From NCBI RefSeq assembly GCF_014076495.1, contig NZ_CP043575.1, positions 1,488,001 through 1,552,000 of the forward strand: 64,000 nucleotides of DNA, given 5' to 3'. Under the pieces are notes generated by a model. It ran no database searches. It saw nothing but the letters and a program-made list of their open reading frames with translations, and was not told where the DNA came from. Position numbers and translations under genes: made by a program. This DNA comes from Comamonas koreensis. Its GTDB lineage: Bacteria; Pseudomonadota; Gammaproteobacteria; Burkholderiales; Burkholderiaceae_C. Of the stretch, positions 56,250-64,000 are shown piece by piece; within the stretch, counting starts at the first letter, position 1; each line of letters begins with the position of its first letter.

Positions 56250-57857
56250 ATGAACCGAGAATGTGCGACACAGCGCAAGCGCTGCGATGAAACCCCCGCG
56301 TGGCAAGAACTGCAAAAATACTACGACGCTGAGGGCCGAGGCCAGGACCTGCGCGCGGCCTTTGCCGACGATGCGTCCCGACTGGACCAGTTCAGCCAGC
56401 AAGCGCCCCATCTGTTTGCCGACCTGTCCAAGAACCTGATCGACCGCCACAGCCAGCAGCTTTTGCTGCAGCTGGCGCGCGACTGTGACCTGGAGAAGGC
56501 GCGCGATGCGATGTTTGCTGGGGCAGAGGTCAATGCCTCCGAAGGCCGCGCCGCCATGCACTGGCTGCTGCGCCAGCCCGCCCAGGGCCTGGAGAACTGG
56601 CTACCGGGCAGCTCCGCCGAGGTGCATGCGGCGCTGGCCGATGTGCACAGCAGCCTGACCCAGATGCTGGCGTTGGCCGAGCAGGTGCGTGCCAACCCGC
56701 AGATCACCGACATCGTCAACATCGGCATTGGTGGCTCGGACCTGGGCCCGGCCATGGTGGTCAATGCGCTGGAGGACTGGCGCATTGCCGGCAAGCGCTT
56801 CCACTTTGTCTCGAATGTGGACGGGCATGAGCTGGGCCATGTGCTGGCGCAGACCCGGCCCGAGAGCACCTTGTTCCTGGTCGCATCCAAGTCTTTCACG
56901 ACCCTGGAGACCATGGTCAACGCGCATTCGGCGCGCGACTGGTTCATTGCGCAAGGCGGCAGCGAGGACCGCAGCGCCGCGCTGTCGATCTCCAAGCACT
57001 TCTGGGCGCTGACCACCAACACCGAGGCGGCCGCTGCCTTTGGCATCGACACCACGCTGGGTTTCTGGGACTGGGTCGGCGGGCGCTATTCGCTGTGGTC
57101 GGTGATCGGCCTGCCGATTGCGATTGCGGTGGGGGCCGAGTCCTTCCGTGCGCTGCTGCAGGGCGCGCATGACATGGATGTGCACTTCAAGACCGCGCCG
57201 CTGGCGCAGAACCTGCCGGTGCGCCTGGGCCTGCTCGATGTCTGGTACCGCAACTTCCACGGCTTTGCCACACGCTGTGTAGCGCCCTACAGCCATGGTC
57301 TGCGCCGGCTGTCGGCCTATTTGCAGCAGCTGGAGATGGAGAGCAACGGCAAGGGCCGGGATGTAGACAACCAGCCGCTGCCCTATGCAACGTCGCCGGT
57401 GGTCTGGGGCGAGCCCGGCACCAATGGCCAGCACGCCTTTTTCCAGATGATCCACCAGGGCCGCGATGTGATCCCGGTGGAGTTCATCGCCGCGCGCGAG
57501 GGCGGCAAGAACCTGGCCAGCCACCAGAACAACCTGGTGATCAATGCGATTGCGCAGGCGCAGGCGCTGCTGGTGGGGCGCACCGAAGAGCAAGGCCCCA
57601 AGTACTGCCCGGGCAACCGCCCCAGCAGCTTCTTGCTGATGGACAAGCTCACCCCCACCTCGCTGGGCGCGCTGATTGCTTTGTACGAGCACCGCGTGTT
57701 TGTCAGCGGTGCCCTTTGGGGCATCAACAGCTTTGACCAGTGGGGCGTGGAGCTGGGCAAGCAACTGGCCAAGGACCTGTTTGCGCGCCGCGACCAGGGT
57801 GACTGGCAGGGCGTGGATCCCTCGACCGTGGCGCTGGTGAGCCGGCTGGCGCCCTGA
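56250..57857 (+). CDS. pgi: Glucose-6-phosphate isomerase
   Basis: This 535-residue isomerase interconverts glucose-6-phosphate and fructose-6-phosphate. Signatures: NIGIGGSDLGPAMVVNAL, VASKSFTTLETM, SLWSVIGLPIAI and VVWGEPGTNGQHAFFQMIHQG with the catalytic Glu and His regions. With zwf, tal and hexR it forms a hexose/pentose-phosphate cluster. A stem-loop (57871-57898) follows the stop. Confidence 0.95.
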   Translation: MNRECATQRKRCDETPAWQELQKYYDAEGRGQDLRAAFADDASRLDQFSQQAPHLFADLSKNLIDRHSQQLLLQLARDCDLEKARDAMFAGAEVNASEGRAAMHWLLRQPAQGLENWLPGSSAEVHAALADVHSSLTQMLALAEQVRANPQITDIVNIGIGGSDLGPAMVVNALEDWRIAGKRFHFVSNVDGHELGHVLAQTRPESTLFLVASKSFTTLETMVNAHSARDWFIAQGGSEDRSAALSISKHFWALTTNTEAAAAFGIDTTLGFWDWVGGRYSLWSVIGLPIAIAVGAESFRALLQGAHDMDVHFKTAPLAQNLPVRLGLLDVWYRNFHGFATRCVAPYSHGLRRLSAYLQQLEMESNGKGRDVDNQPLPYATSPVVWGEPGTNGQHAFFQMIHQGRDVIPVEFIAAREGGKNLASHQNNLVINAIAQAQALLVGRTEEQGPKYCPGNRPSSFLLMDKLTPTSLGALIALYEHRVFVSGALWGINSFDQWGVELGKQLAKDLFARRDQGDWQGVDPSTVALVSRLAP

Positions 57858-57870
57858 CGCTGCTCGCCAG

Positions 57871-57898
57871 GCACTGCCGTGTGGAGATACGGCAGTGC
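57871..57898 (+). other. Hairpin after pgi
   Basis: GCACTGCCGT and ACGGCAGTGC form a perfect 10-bp stem with an eight-base loop, 13 bases after the pgi stop. There is no thymine run, and a proper terminator lies about 80 bases further on. Confidence 0.5.
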
Positions 57899-57980
57899 AG
57901 CACGGTGTTTCCAAAACAGCAACACATGCTTCTAAATACGCGCTAGGGATTGGCGCGACTCTCTGGAATACTCGGAGGCT

Positions 57981-58018
57981 GGATGCGCTGGCGCAAAACC
58001 GGCGCATCCTTTTTGTTT
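57981..58018 (+). terminator. Intrinsic terminator upstream of gltI-like gene
   Basis: GGATGCGC (57981-57988) pairs with GCGCATCC (58002-58009) and is followed by a thymine-rich tail. It probably ends the pgi transcript; a short unrecognised transcript ending here cannot be excluded. Confidence 0.75.
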
Positions 58019-58121
58019 TAAAGCGCATGTGCAGCGCACCAAGACCAGCGCAATCGCAAAGCTGGTGAGGCATCTTGGCCCGGTGCCGGGATACCCGTTC
58101 GTTCATTCCAAGGAGTACACA

Positions 58122-59012
58122 ATGACATTCAGCATCAAGATGGTGGCTGCGGCGGTGGCTTTTGCCGCAGGCGGCGCGGCGTTTGCGCAAAGCACCTTTG
58201 ACAAGATCAACAGCACTGGCAAGGTGGTGGTGGGCGTGCGCGAGAGCTCGGCCCCGATGGCCTATGCGATTGGCTCCAACCAGACCTTTGGCGGCTACCA
58301 CGTTGAGCTGTGCGAGCGCGTGCTCAAGGAAATCGCGCCCAAGGCCAAGATCGAATACATGGCGCTGACGGCGCAGAACACGATGCCGCTGGTGCAAAAC
58401 GGCACCGTGGACATTGGCTGCGGCCCCACCACCAACAACCTGAGCCGCCAAAAGCAAGTGGCTTTTGCCGTGACCACCTATGTGAGCCAGGTGCGCGCAG
58501 CCGTCCGTGCCGATTCGAACATCACCAGCGTCAAGCAGCTCGATGGCAAGACGGTGGCGGCCTCGGCCGGTACCACCGCCGTGCAGCTGCTGCGCAAGTT
58601 CGCCAAGGACAACAGCATCAACCTGCCCACCACCTTGGGCAAGGACCATTTCGAGAGCTTCATGCTGCTCGAATCAGGCCGCGCTGACGCCTTTGTGCTC
58701 GACGACAACCTGCTCGCTGGTGTGATCGCGAACTCGGCCAACCCGGCTGGCTACAAGATCGTCGGCGAGGCGCTGGGGTCGGAGCCCATTGCGCTGCTGT
58801 TCCGCAAGGACGATCCGGCCTTCAAGAAGGCCGTGGACGACAGCCTGACCAAGATGATGAAGTCCGGCGAGCTGGCCAAGGTCTATGACAAGTGGTTCAT
58901 GCAACCCATCCCGCCCAAGGGCCAGGCGCTGAACCTGCCGATGAGCGATACCCTGAAGAAGCTGCTGCAAGAGCCCAACGACAAGCCACTGGAAGCCTAC
59001 GCGGACCAGTAA
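58122..59012 (+). CDS. Glutamate/aspartate-type ABC substrate-binding protein (GltI-like), orphan
   Basis: A 296-residue periplasmic binding protein with a signal peptide ending AAFAQ (about 23), then STFDKINSTGKVVVGVRESSAPMAYA and GGYHVELCERV. It belongs to the polar amino-acid family (SBP_bac_3). ATG at 58122 follows a strong aaggagt. No permease or ATPase genes are nearby, so a transporter elsewhere is needed. The genes downstream degrade 2-aminoadipate, a glutamate analogue, which makes an amino-dicarboxylate substrate attractive but unproven. Confidence 0.88.
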   Translation: MTFSIKMVAAAVAFAAGGAAFAQSTFDKINSTGKVVVGVRESSAPMAYAIGSNQTFGGYHVELCERVLKEIAPKAKIEYMALTAQNTMPLVQNGTVDIGCGPTTNNLSRQKQVAFAVTTYVSQVRAAVRADSNITSVKQLDGKTVAASAGTTAVQLLRKFAKDNSINLPTTLGKDHFESFMLLESGRADAFVLDDNLLAGVIANSANPAGYKIVGEALGSEPIALLFRKDDPAFKKAVDDSLTKMMKSGELAKVYDKWFMQPIPPKGQALNLPMSDTLKKLLQEPNDKPLEAYADQ

Positions 59013-59037
59013 GCCGCGCGCTTGCACCCTGCACCCC

Positions 59038-59061
59038 ACCCAGCCCCGGCTGGGTTTTTTT
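59038..59061 (+). terminator. Intrinsic terminator after gltI-like gene
   Basis: ACCCAGCC and GGCTGGGT form an eight-bp stem followed by seven thymines, 26 bases after the stop codon. Confidence 0.9.
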
Positions 59062-59303
59062 ATGCCCGCAGGCCGCGCCTATCAGGCAGCGATGGCTGCG
59101 CCAAACATCGCATTTTTCATCGCAGGCACCGGCCCCCGCCATGTTGTGCGTAATTGGAATAATTTGCCGCGCTATTGTCGTTTGACCTGGCACAAGGCTC
59201 TGCCTAGCATGACGCGCAGTGTTGTCTTGGTGCCCAGCCGCTTTTTGGCCGGCCGCCAAGGCCCGGTTTTCCCGTTTTATTAGCTATTGATCTGGTACCC
59301 ACG

Positions 59304-60677
59304 ATGACCCACTTTGTGCACCCCGATGAGGTTCGTTCGCGCTTCTCCCGCGCCATGTCCGATATGTACCGCGACGAAGTGCCGCAATACGGCAACTTGA
59401 TGGCGCTGGTGGCCCAGGTCAATGCTGAAGTGCTCAAGGCCCAGCCCGCACTGGCCAATGCAATGGCGCAGGCCGACGAGCTGGACCGCCTGGATGTGGA
59501 GCGCCATGGCGCCATCCGCGTGGGCACCAAGGAAGAGCTGTCCACCCTGCGCCGCCTGTTTGCCGTGATGGGCATGGAGGCCGTGGGCTACTACGACCTG
59601 TCGGTGGCGGGCGTGCCGGTGCACTCCACCGCCTTCCGGCCGGTCTTGGGCAGCTCGCTCAACCGCAACCCTTTTCGCGTGTTCACCTCGCTGCTGCGCC
59701 TGGACCTGCTCGCCGATGAAGCGCTGCGCGCGCAAGCCGCGGAGATTCTGGCCCGCCGCCAGATCTTTACCGAACGCGCGCTGGCGCTGATCGCCCAGTG
59801 CGAAGCCGCTGGTGGCCTGAGCGATGCAGAGGCCGACGAGTTCGTGCGCGAAGCGCTGGAGACCTTCCGCTGGCACAGCGAGGCGACCGTGGATGCCGCC
59901 ACCTACGACAAGCTGCACAAGGCGCACCGCCTGGTGGCCGATGTGGTCTGCTTCAAGGGCCCGCACATCAACCACCTGACGCCGCGCACCCTGGATATCG
60001 ACGCCGCCCAGCTGGGCATGCCCGTCCATGGCATGGATGCCAAGGAGGTGGTCGAAGGCCCACCCCGCCGCGCCTGCCCGATCCTGCTGCGCCAGACCAG
60101 CTTCAAGGCGCTGCAGGAGCGCGTGAACTTCCCCGGCAGCGGCGACCAGGGCACGCACACCGCCCGCTTTGGCGAGATCGAGCAGCGCGGCGTGGCCCTG
60201 ACCCGCAAGGGCCGCGCGCTGTACGACAGCCTGCTGGCCAATGTGCGCAGCATGGGCAATGCCGGCAGCGCCAGCGCCAACTACCAGGACCGCCTGGAGT
60301 CATCGTTCGCCGCCTTCCCCGACAGCCATGACGCCATGCGCCAGCAAGGCCTGGCCTTTTACCGCTATGTGCTGCAGCAGCCGGTGGGCGATGCCTCGGC
60401 CGATATCGAGACCCTGATTGCCGATGGCGTGGTGCGTGCCGAGCCCATCGTGTACGAAGACTTTCTGCCAGTGAGCGCGGCCGGTATCTTCCAGTCCAAC
60501 CTGGGCGGCGAAGAGCAAAAGCACTACGAGGCCAACCAGGCCCAGCAGGCCTTCGAGGCCGACCTGGGTGCCCAGGTGCATGACGAGATCGCGCTGTACC
60601 AGGCGATGCAGGATGCATCCTTGCAAGCGGTGCGCCAGGCCCTGGCGCAAGCCGACGTGGCAGAAAGCGTGGCCTGA
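59304..60677 (+). CDS. hglS: 2-oxoadipate dioxygenase/decarboxylase (HglS, DUF1338)
   Basis: A 457-residue DUF1338 protein of the type shown in Pseudomonas putida to convert 2-oxoadipate to D-2-hydroxyglutarate with an iron(II) centre. Family motifs are VPVHSTAFRPVLGSSLNRNPFRVFTS, FKGPHINHLTPRTLDID and TARFGEIEQRGVALT, which contain the His/His/Glu and Arg candidates for metal and substrate binding. The adjacent genes encode the preceding and following pathway steps. The ribosome site before ATG 59304 is poor. Confidence 0.88.
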   Translation: MTHFVHPDEVRSRFSRAMSDMYRDEVPQYGNLMALVAQVNAEVLKAQPALANAMAQADELDRLDVERHGAIRVGTKEELSTLRRLFAVMGMEAVGYYDLSVAGVPVHSTAFRPVLGSSLNRNPFRVFTSLLRLDLLADEALRAQAAEILARRQIFTERALALIAQCEAAGGLSDAEADEFVREALETFRWHSEATVDAATYDKLHKAHRLVADVVCFKGPHINHLTPRTLDIDAAQLGMPVHGMDAKEVVEGPPRRACPILLRQTSFKALQERVNFPGSGDQGTHTARFGEIEQRGVALTRKGRALYDSLLANVRSMGNAGSASANYQDRLESSFAAFPDSHDAMRQQGLAFYRYVLQQPVGDASADIETLIADGVVRAEPIVYEDFLPVSAAGIFQSNLGGEEQKHYEANQAQQAFEADLGAQVHDEIALYQAMQDASLQAVRQALAQADVAESVA

Positions 60678-60680
60678 GCG

Positions 60681-62129
60681 ATGGCCGCCTCTGACCTGGA
60701 CATCCGCGACAACAGCGAACTGCTGAGCGCGCTGCACGCCATCGTGGGCGAAGTAGGGGTGCTGCAAGGCGCCGATATGGCCGCTTATGAAGAAGGCGCG
60801 CGCTACGGCCAGGGCCGTGCGCGCCTGGTAGTGCGCCCTGCCGATGTGGCGCAGGTGCAGGCCGTGGTGCGGCTGTGCGCCGAGCGCGGCATTGCGCTGC
60901 TGCCCCAAGGCGCGAACACCGGCATGGTGGGCGCCAGCACGCCGGACATGAGCGGCAGCCAGCTGGTGCTGAGCCTCTCGCGCCTGCGCAGCCACTGCGC
61001 GGTCGATGTGGCCAACCGCAGCGTGGTCGTCGATGCCGGCGTCACCCTGCAAGAGCTCAATGACCAGCTCGAAGCCCATGGCCTGTGGTTTCCGATCGAC
61101 CTGGGGGCCAACCCCTCGATCGGCGGCATGGTGGCCACCAACACCGGTGGCACGCGCCTGATTCGCTACGGCGATGTGCGCTCCAACCTGATGGCGCTGC
61201 AAGTGGTGCTGATGGACCCGCCCGGCGAGGTGGTGGAGCTGGGCCGCGCGCTGCGCAAGAACAATACCGGCGTGGACTGGAAGCAGCTGTTTGTCGGCGG
61301 CTCTGGGGCCGGCGCCATCGTGACGCAGGCCACCCTCCAGGTGCATGCCCGCCCGGCGCAGCGCGCCACGGCGCTGGTGGTTCCGGCCTCGGACGAGGCG
61401 GTGATGGAGCTGCTGCAGGCCTTTGAGCGCGACCTGGGCGATTGGCTTGCCGCGTTTGAAGGCATCTCGGGCAACGCGATGCAGGCGGCCATTGACCATG
61501 TGCCCAACCTGCGCAACCCCTTTGCGCCCGACGATGCGCCCGAGTTCGCCATCCTGGTCGAGCTGGAGGCCAATGCCGCTGCCAAATACAGCCAGCTGGA
61601 TCTGCAAGAGGCGCTCAACAGCTTCTTGGAAGACCAGTTCGAGGCGACCATCGTCAACGCAGCCTTGGGCAATGCCACCGAGCTGTGGCACCTGCGCCAT
61701 AGCATCAGCGAAGGCGCGCGGGCGCTGGGCAAGCCCATTGCGTTTGATGTGTCGGTGCCGCGCTCGCGCATCATGGAGTTCTGCCGCAAAGGCCGCGAAC
61801 TGGTGGCGCGCGACTACCCCTTCCTCACGGTGGTGGACTTTGGCCATATCGCCGATGGCGGTGTGCACTTCAACGTCATCTGGCGCAAGGATGCCCCCGA
61901 ACAGTACGACCCGGCCGTGGTGCAGCGCCTGCGTGATGCCATCTATGGCATGGTGGTGCAGGACTTTGCGGGCAGCTACAGCGCCGAGCATGGCGTGGGC
62001 CCCCACAACCTGGCCTATTACCAACGCTTTACGCCGCCGCTGCTACAGCAATGGGCCGATGGCTGGCGCGACCGGCTAGACCCCCAGCACCTTTGCGGCA
62101 CCGTGGATTTGGGCACGGCCAAAAACTAA
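60681..62129 (+). CDS. FAD-linked oxidase, probable D-2-hydroxyglutarate dehydrogenase
   Basis: This 482-residue flavoprotein of the GlcD/D-2-hydroxyglutarate dehydrogenase family has an FAD-binding domain (RPADVAQVQAVVRLCAERGIALLPQGANTGMVG; DLGANPSIGGMVATNTGGTRLIRYG) and a C-terminal substrate domain with SAEHGVGPHN. It starts three bases after the hglS stop, so D-2-hydroxyglutarate to 2-oxoglutarate is the expected reaction. A related substrate such as D-lactate is possible on family grounds alone. Confidence 0.88.
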   Translation: MAASDLDIRDNSELLSALHAIVGEVGVLQGADMAAYEEGARYGQGRARLVVRPADVAQVQAVVRLCAERGIALLPQGANTGMVGASTPDMSGSQLVLSLSRLRSHCAVDVANRSVVVDAGVTLQELNDQLEAHGLWFPIDLGANPSIGGMVATNTGGTRLIRYGDVRSNLMALQVVLMDPPGEVVELGRALRKNNTGVDWKQLFVGGSGAGAIVTQATLQVHARPAQRATALVVPASDEAVMELLQAFERDLGDWLAAFEGISGNAMQAAIDHVPNLRNPFAPDDAPEFAILVELEANAAAKYSQLDLQEALNSFLEDQFEATIVNAALGNATELWHLRHSISEGARALGKPIAFDVSVPRSRIMEFCRKGRELVARDYPFLTVVDFGHIADGGVHFNVIWRKDAPEQYDPAVVQRLRDAIYGMVVQDFAGSYSAEHGVGPHNLAYYQRFTPPLLQQWADGWRDRLDPQHLCGTVDLGTAKN

Positions 62130-62198
62130 GACCCTGGCCATGCCTGCGTTGGCAGACATGGCCAACAACAACCAGAGACAACCCAGCGAGACAAGGCC

Positions 62199-63407
62199 AT
62201 GTCCTTTTTTCAATTCACTCCCGCATTCGCCAACCCCCAGGGCTCGCCCATCCGCGAGCTGTTTCCCTACCTGAGCCGCCCGGGCATGATCTCGCTGGCG
62301 GGTGGCTATCCCTCGCCCAGCCTGTTTGACCAGGAAGGCCTGGCAGCGGCGGCCGCGCAGGCGATGACCACCGGCGCCACCGCGCTGCAGTACGGCGCCA
62401 CCGAAGGCTCGCCCGCGCTGCGCGAGCAGCTGGCAGCCCAGTGCCAGGCCCGGGGCATCCGCTGCACAGCGGCTGACATGCTGGTGACTACCGGCTCGCA
62501 ACAGGGCTTTGACCTGCTGCTGCGCGTGCTGATTCAGCCCGGCGATGCCGTCTGCGTGGAGACCCCGGCTTACCCCGCCACCCTTGCGGCGCTGCGCCAG
62601 GCGGGCGCCAGGATGCTGAGCACGCCGGTCGACGGCGATGGCCTGGATGTCGAAGCGCTGGCCGCCATGCTGGCTGCGCTGCCGGTGGCCGAGCGCCCCA
62701 AGCTGCTCTACACCGTGCCCAACTTCTCCAACCCCTGCGGCACCTTGCTGACACAACAGCGCCGCGAGCGCCTGGTGCAGCTGGCGCTGCAGTATGGCTT
62801 TGTCGTGGTCGAGGACGATCCTTACGGCGAGCTGGCCTTCACCGACGCCCGCCCAGCCCCCGTCTATGCCGCAGCCCAGCAGCAAGTGGGCGAGGCTGAG
62901 AACCCGGTGGTCTACCTGTCGAGCCTGTCCAAGACCGTGGCCCCCGGCCTGCGCGTGGGCTGGATGGTGGCCGACCCGGCCGTGCTGCGCCGCTGCACGG
63001 TGGCCAAGCAGACCAATGACCTCTGCACCTCGCCGCTGGCGCAAGCCGTGGCCGCCAGCTACCTGCAGTCGGGCCGCTATGGCCAGGCCGTCGCCAAGGC
63101 CTGCGCTGAATACCAGCGCCGCATGCTGGCCTTGACCCAGGGCCTGAAGGCGCGCCTGGGTGACCTGGTGCAGTTTGTGCAGCCCGCTGGCGGCATGTTT
63201 GTCTGGTTGACGTTTGATGCCCGCATCGATCCGCAAAAGCTGTTTGATGCCGCCGTCGCCGCCAACGTGATCTTTGTGCCGGGCAAAGCCTTTTATGCCG
63301 ACAACGCCCATCTGCATTCGATGCGCCTGTCATTTGCCGCGCCCGATGTGGCGCAGATTGAGCAGGCGGTCGATAGGCTGGCAGAAGCATTTGATAAAGC
63401 CGGCTAA
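62199..63407 (+). CDS. PLP-dependent aminotransferase, probable 2-aminoadipate transaminase
   Basis: A 402-residue class I/II aminotransferase (MocR-type core without the DNA-binding domain). The PLP lysine is K245 in SSLSKTVAPG, the NPCG block is TVPNFSNPCGTLL and the PLP-binding aspartate lies in VVVEDDPYGELAF. LysN-type enzymes of this group transaminate 2-aminoadipate. Location after hglS and the hydroxyglutarate dehydrogenase supports that role. ATG at 62199 follows gagacaagg. Confidence 0.88.
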   Translation: MSFFQFTPAFANPQGSPIRELFPYLSRPGMISLAGGYPSPSLFDQEGLAAAAAQAMTTGATALQYGATEGSPALREQLAAQCQARGIRCTAADMLVTTGSQQGFDLLLRVLIQPGDAVCVETPAYPATLAALRQAGARMLSTPVDGDGLDVEALAAMLAALPVAERPKLLYTVPNFSNPCGTLLTQQRRERLVQLALQYGFVVVEDDPYGELAFTDARPAPVYAAAQQQVGEAENPVVYLSSLSKTVAPGLRVGWMVADPAVLRRCTVAKQTNDLCTSPLAQAVAASYLQSGRYGQAVAKACAEYQRRMLALTQGLKARLGDLVQFVQPAGGMFVWLTFDARIDPQKLFDAAVAANVIFVPGKAFYADNAHLHSMRLSFAAPDVAQIEQAVDRLAEAFDKAG

Positions 63408-63431
63408 TCGCTAGGCAAGCCATAGCACCCG

Positions 63432-63464
63432 AGCCCGTTGGCATCGAAGCTGACGGGCTTTCTT
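63432..63464 (+). terminator. Intrinsic terminator after aminotransferase gene
   Basis: AGCCCGT (63432-63438) pairs with ACGGGCT (63453-63459), followed by TTCTTATT. The tail is imperfect but the position, 25 bases past the stop, fits. Confidence 0.75.
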
Positions 63465-63699
63465 ATTGACGTTTTGTGCTTGGCGCTGAGGCTGTCAGCC
63501 ATGCGTTTCTGCATTCCGCAGATGTTGCTTTGGTATGTTGCTGTTAATTCAGGAGATTTTGGCAAGAATGCCGAGCAGAATGGCACTGTCTTGGACGCTA
63601 TGCCGTGCAGGACTCAAGGCTCAACCGGGGGCGTGTGAGGGATCGGTCGGCATACCAGCCTGTTCTTTCGCCTGTACTCCGATCTTCTGGAGAAACGCC

Positions 63700-64000
63700 A
63701 TGGCTGCTGCACTGTTTTCACGTCGTTCGCTGATGGTCGCTGCGGGCTTGCTGGCTTATAGCGCGCACGCGGCCTACCCTGATAAACCCATCAAGATCAT
63801 TGTGCCCAGCGTGGCTGGCAGCAGCCCCGATGTATTGGTTCGCTTGGTCGGCAATGCGCTGTCGCTGCAGTTGGGCAAGCCGGTGGTGATCGAGAACAAG
63901 GGTGGGGCGGGGGGCAATATCGGCATGCAGGCGCTCGCCAACGCGGCGCCCGATGGTTACACGCTTGGCTACGGCAACAATGCGACGTTGACAACCAATG
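63700..64000 (+). CDS. Bug-family periplasmic receptor, N-terminal part (runs off window)
   Basis: The visible 100 residues begin MAAALFSRRSLMVAAGLL, with a signal peptide ending AHA (about 25). They continue AYPDKPIKIIVPSVAGSSPDVLVR, VIENKGGAGGNIGMQ and APDGYTLGYGNN, the standard Bug/TctC opening. ATG at 63700 follows ctggaga. The rest of the gene lies beyond the window, so partners and substrate are unknown. Confidence 0.88.
   Translation, partial: MAAALFSRRSLMVAAGLLAYSAHAAYPDKPIKIIVPSVAGSSPDVLVRLVGNALSLQLGKPVVIENKGGAGGNIGMQALANAAPDGYTLGYGNNATLTTN

Noticed and set aside
60300..62024. A 574-residue minus-strand frame opposite HglS and the dehydrogenase
   Set aside because: Both plus-strand genes have recognisable motifs and operon context; the antisense product is His/Arg/Gly-rich with no motif.

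Overview
The window reads as chromosome of a high-GC betaproteobacterium of the order Burkholderiales, most likely a Comamonadaceae member (Comamonas/Delftia-like). The reasons are: two Bug-type periplasmic receptors, an Omp32-type porin, a tandem cyanophycin synthetase locus with its own ABC transporter and DUF1854 protein, and a split general secretion cluster. No phage, insertion sequence, CRISPR array, rRNA or tRNA was recognised. All family names come from reading translated motifs by eye; no database search was run.

Layout. 1-5.6 kb: cyanophycin locus. A P-loop-less cyanophycin synthetase paralogue and the start of a second synthetase lie on the minus strand, divergent from a zinc-ribbon ABC transporter and a DUF1854 protein. 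5.7-8.6 kb: a metal-uptake unit with a Fur-family box, a small exported protein and a ZnuD-like receptor with a His-rich loop. 8.6-12.9 kb: a cytosolic 5'-nucleotidase, then a hexuronate module (FadR-type regulator, mannonate dehydratase UxuA, Bug receptor). This module is bracketed by two inverted copies of a structured repeat. 12.9-15.7 kb: an isolated gspF, a glutathione S-transferase and a WYL regulator. 15.7-21.8 kb: the glyoxylate-to-glycerate route (glxR, hyi, gcl, a divergent LysR regulator, glycerate 2-kinase). 21.9-24 kb: a lipoprotein, an LLM flavin oxidoreductase and a small membrane protein. 24-34.2 kb: the main type II secretion cluster, gspG-H-I-J-K-L-M-N-D-E on the minus strand with gspC divergent. 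34.2-37.3 kb: cobC, cobS and ilvA. 37.3-39.3 kb: a candidate small RNA, an OsmC-like protein and a decayed nucleotidyltransferase/HEPN pair. 39.3-41.4 kb: coq7 and a highly codon-biased porin. 41.9-50.6 kb: a peptide ABC transporter operon with two paralogous binding proteins and an M20 peptidase. 50.7-52.7 kb: an exported 5'-nucleotidase lipoprotein. 52.7-57.9 kb: zwf-hexR divergent from tal-pgi. 58.1-63.4 kb: an orphan glutamate-type binding protein, then three genes that together convert 2-aminoadipate to 2-oxoglutarate. 63.7-64 kb: the start of another Bug receptor.

How it fits together. Several blocks are complete short pathways. gcl-hyi-glxR plus glycerate kinase turns glyoxylate into 2-phosphoglycerate. 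Aminotransferase, HglS and 2-hydroxyglutarate dehydrogenase finish lysine catabolism. The peptide operon couples import to hydrolysis. zwf, tal and pgi around hexR control hexose phosphate flux.

The least explained signals are: the two structured repeats with compensatory base changes; a 63-nt hairpin inside the peptide operon; a minus-strand small-RNA candidate upstream of ilvA; the loss of the nucleotide-binding loop in one cyanophycin synthetase and of the tetracysteine module in GspE; and the double inactivation of the nucleotidyltransferase/HEPN pair.
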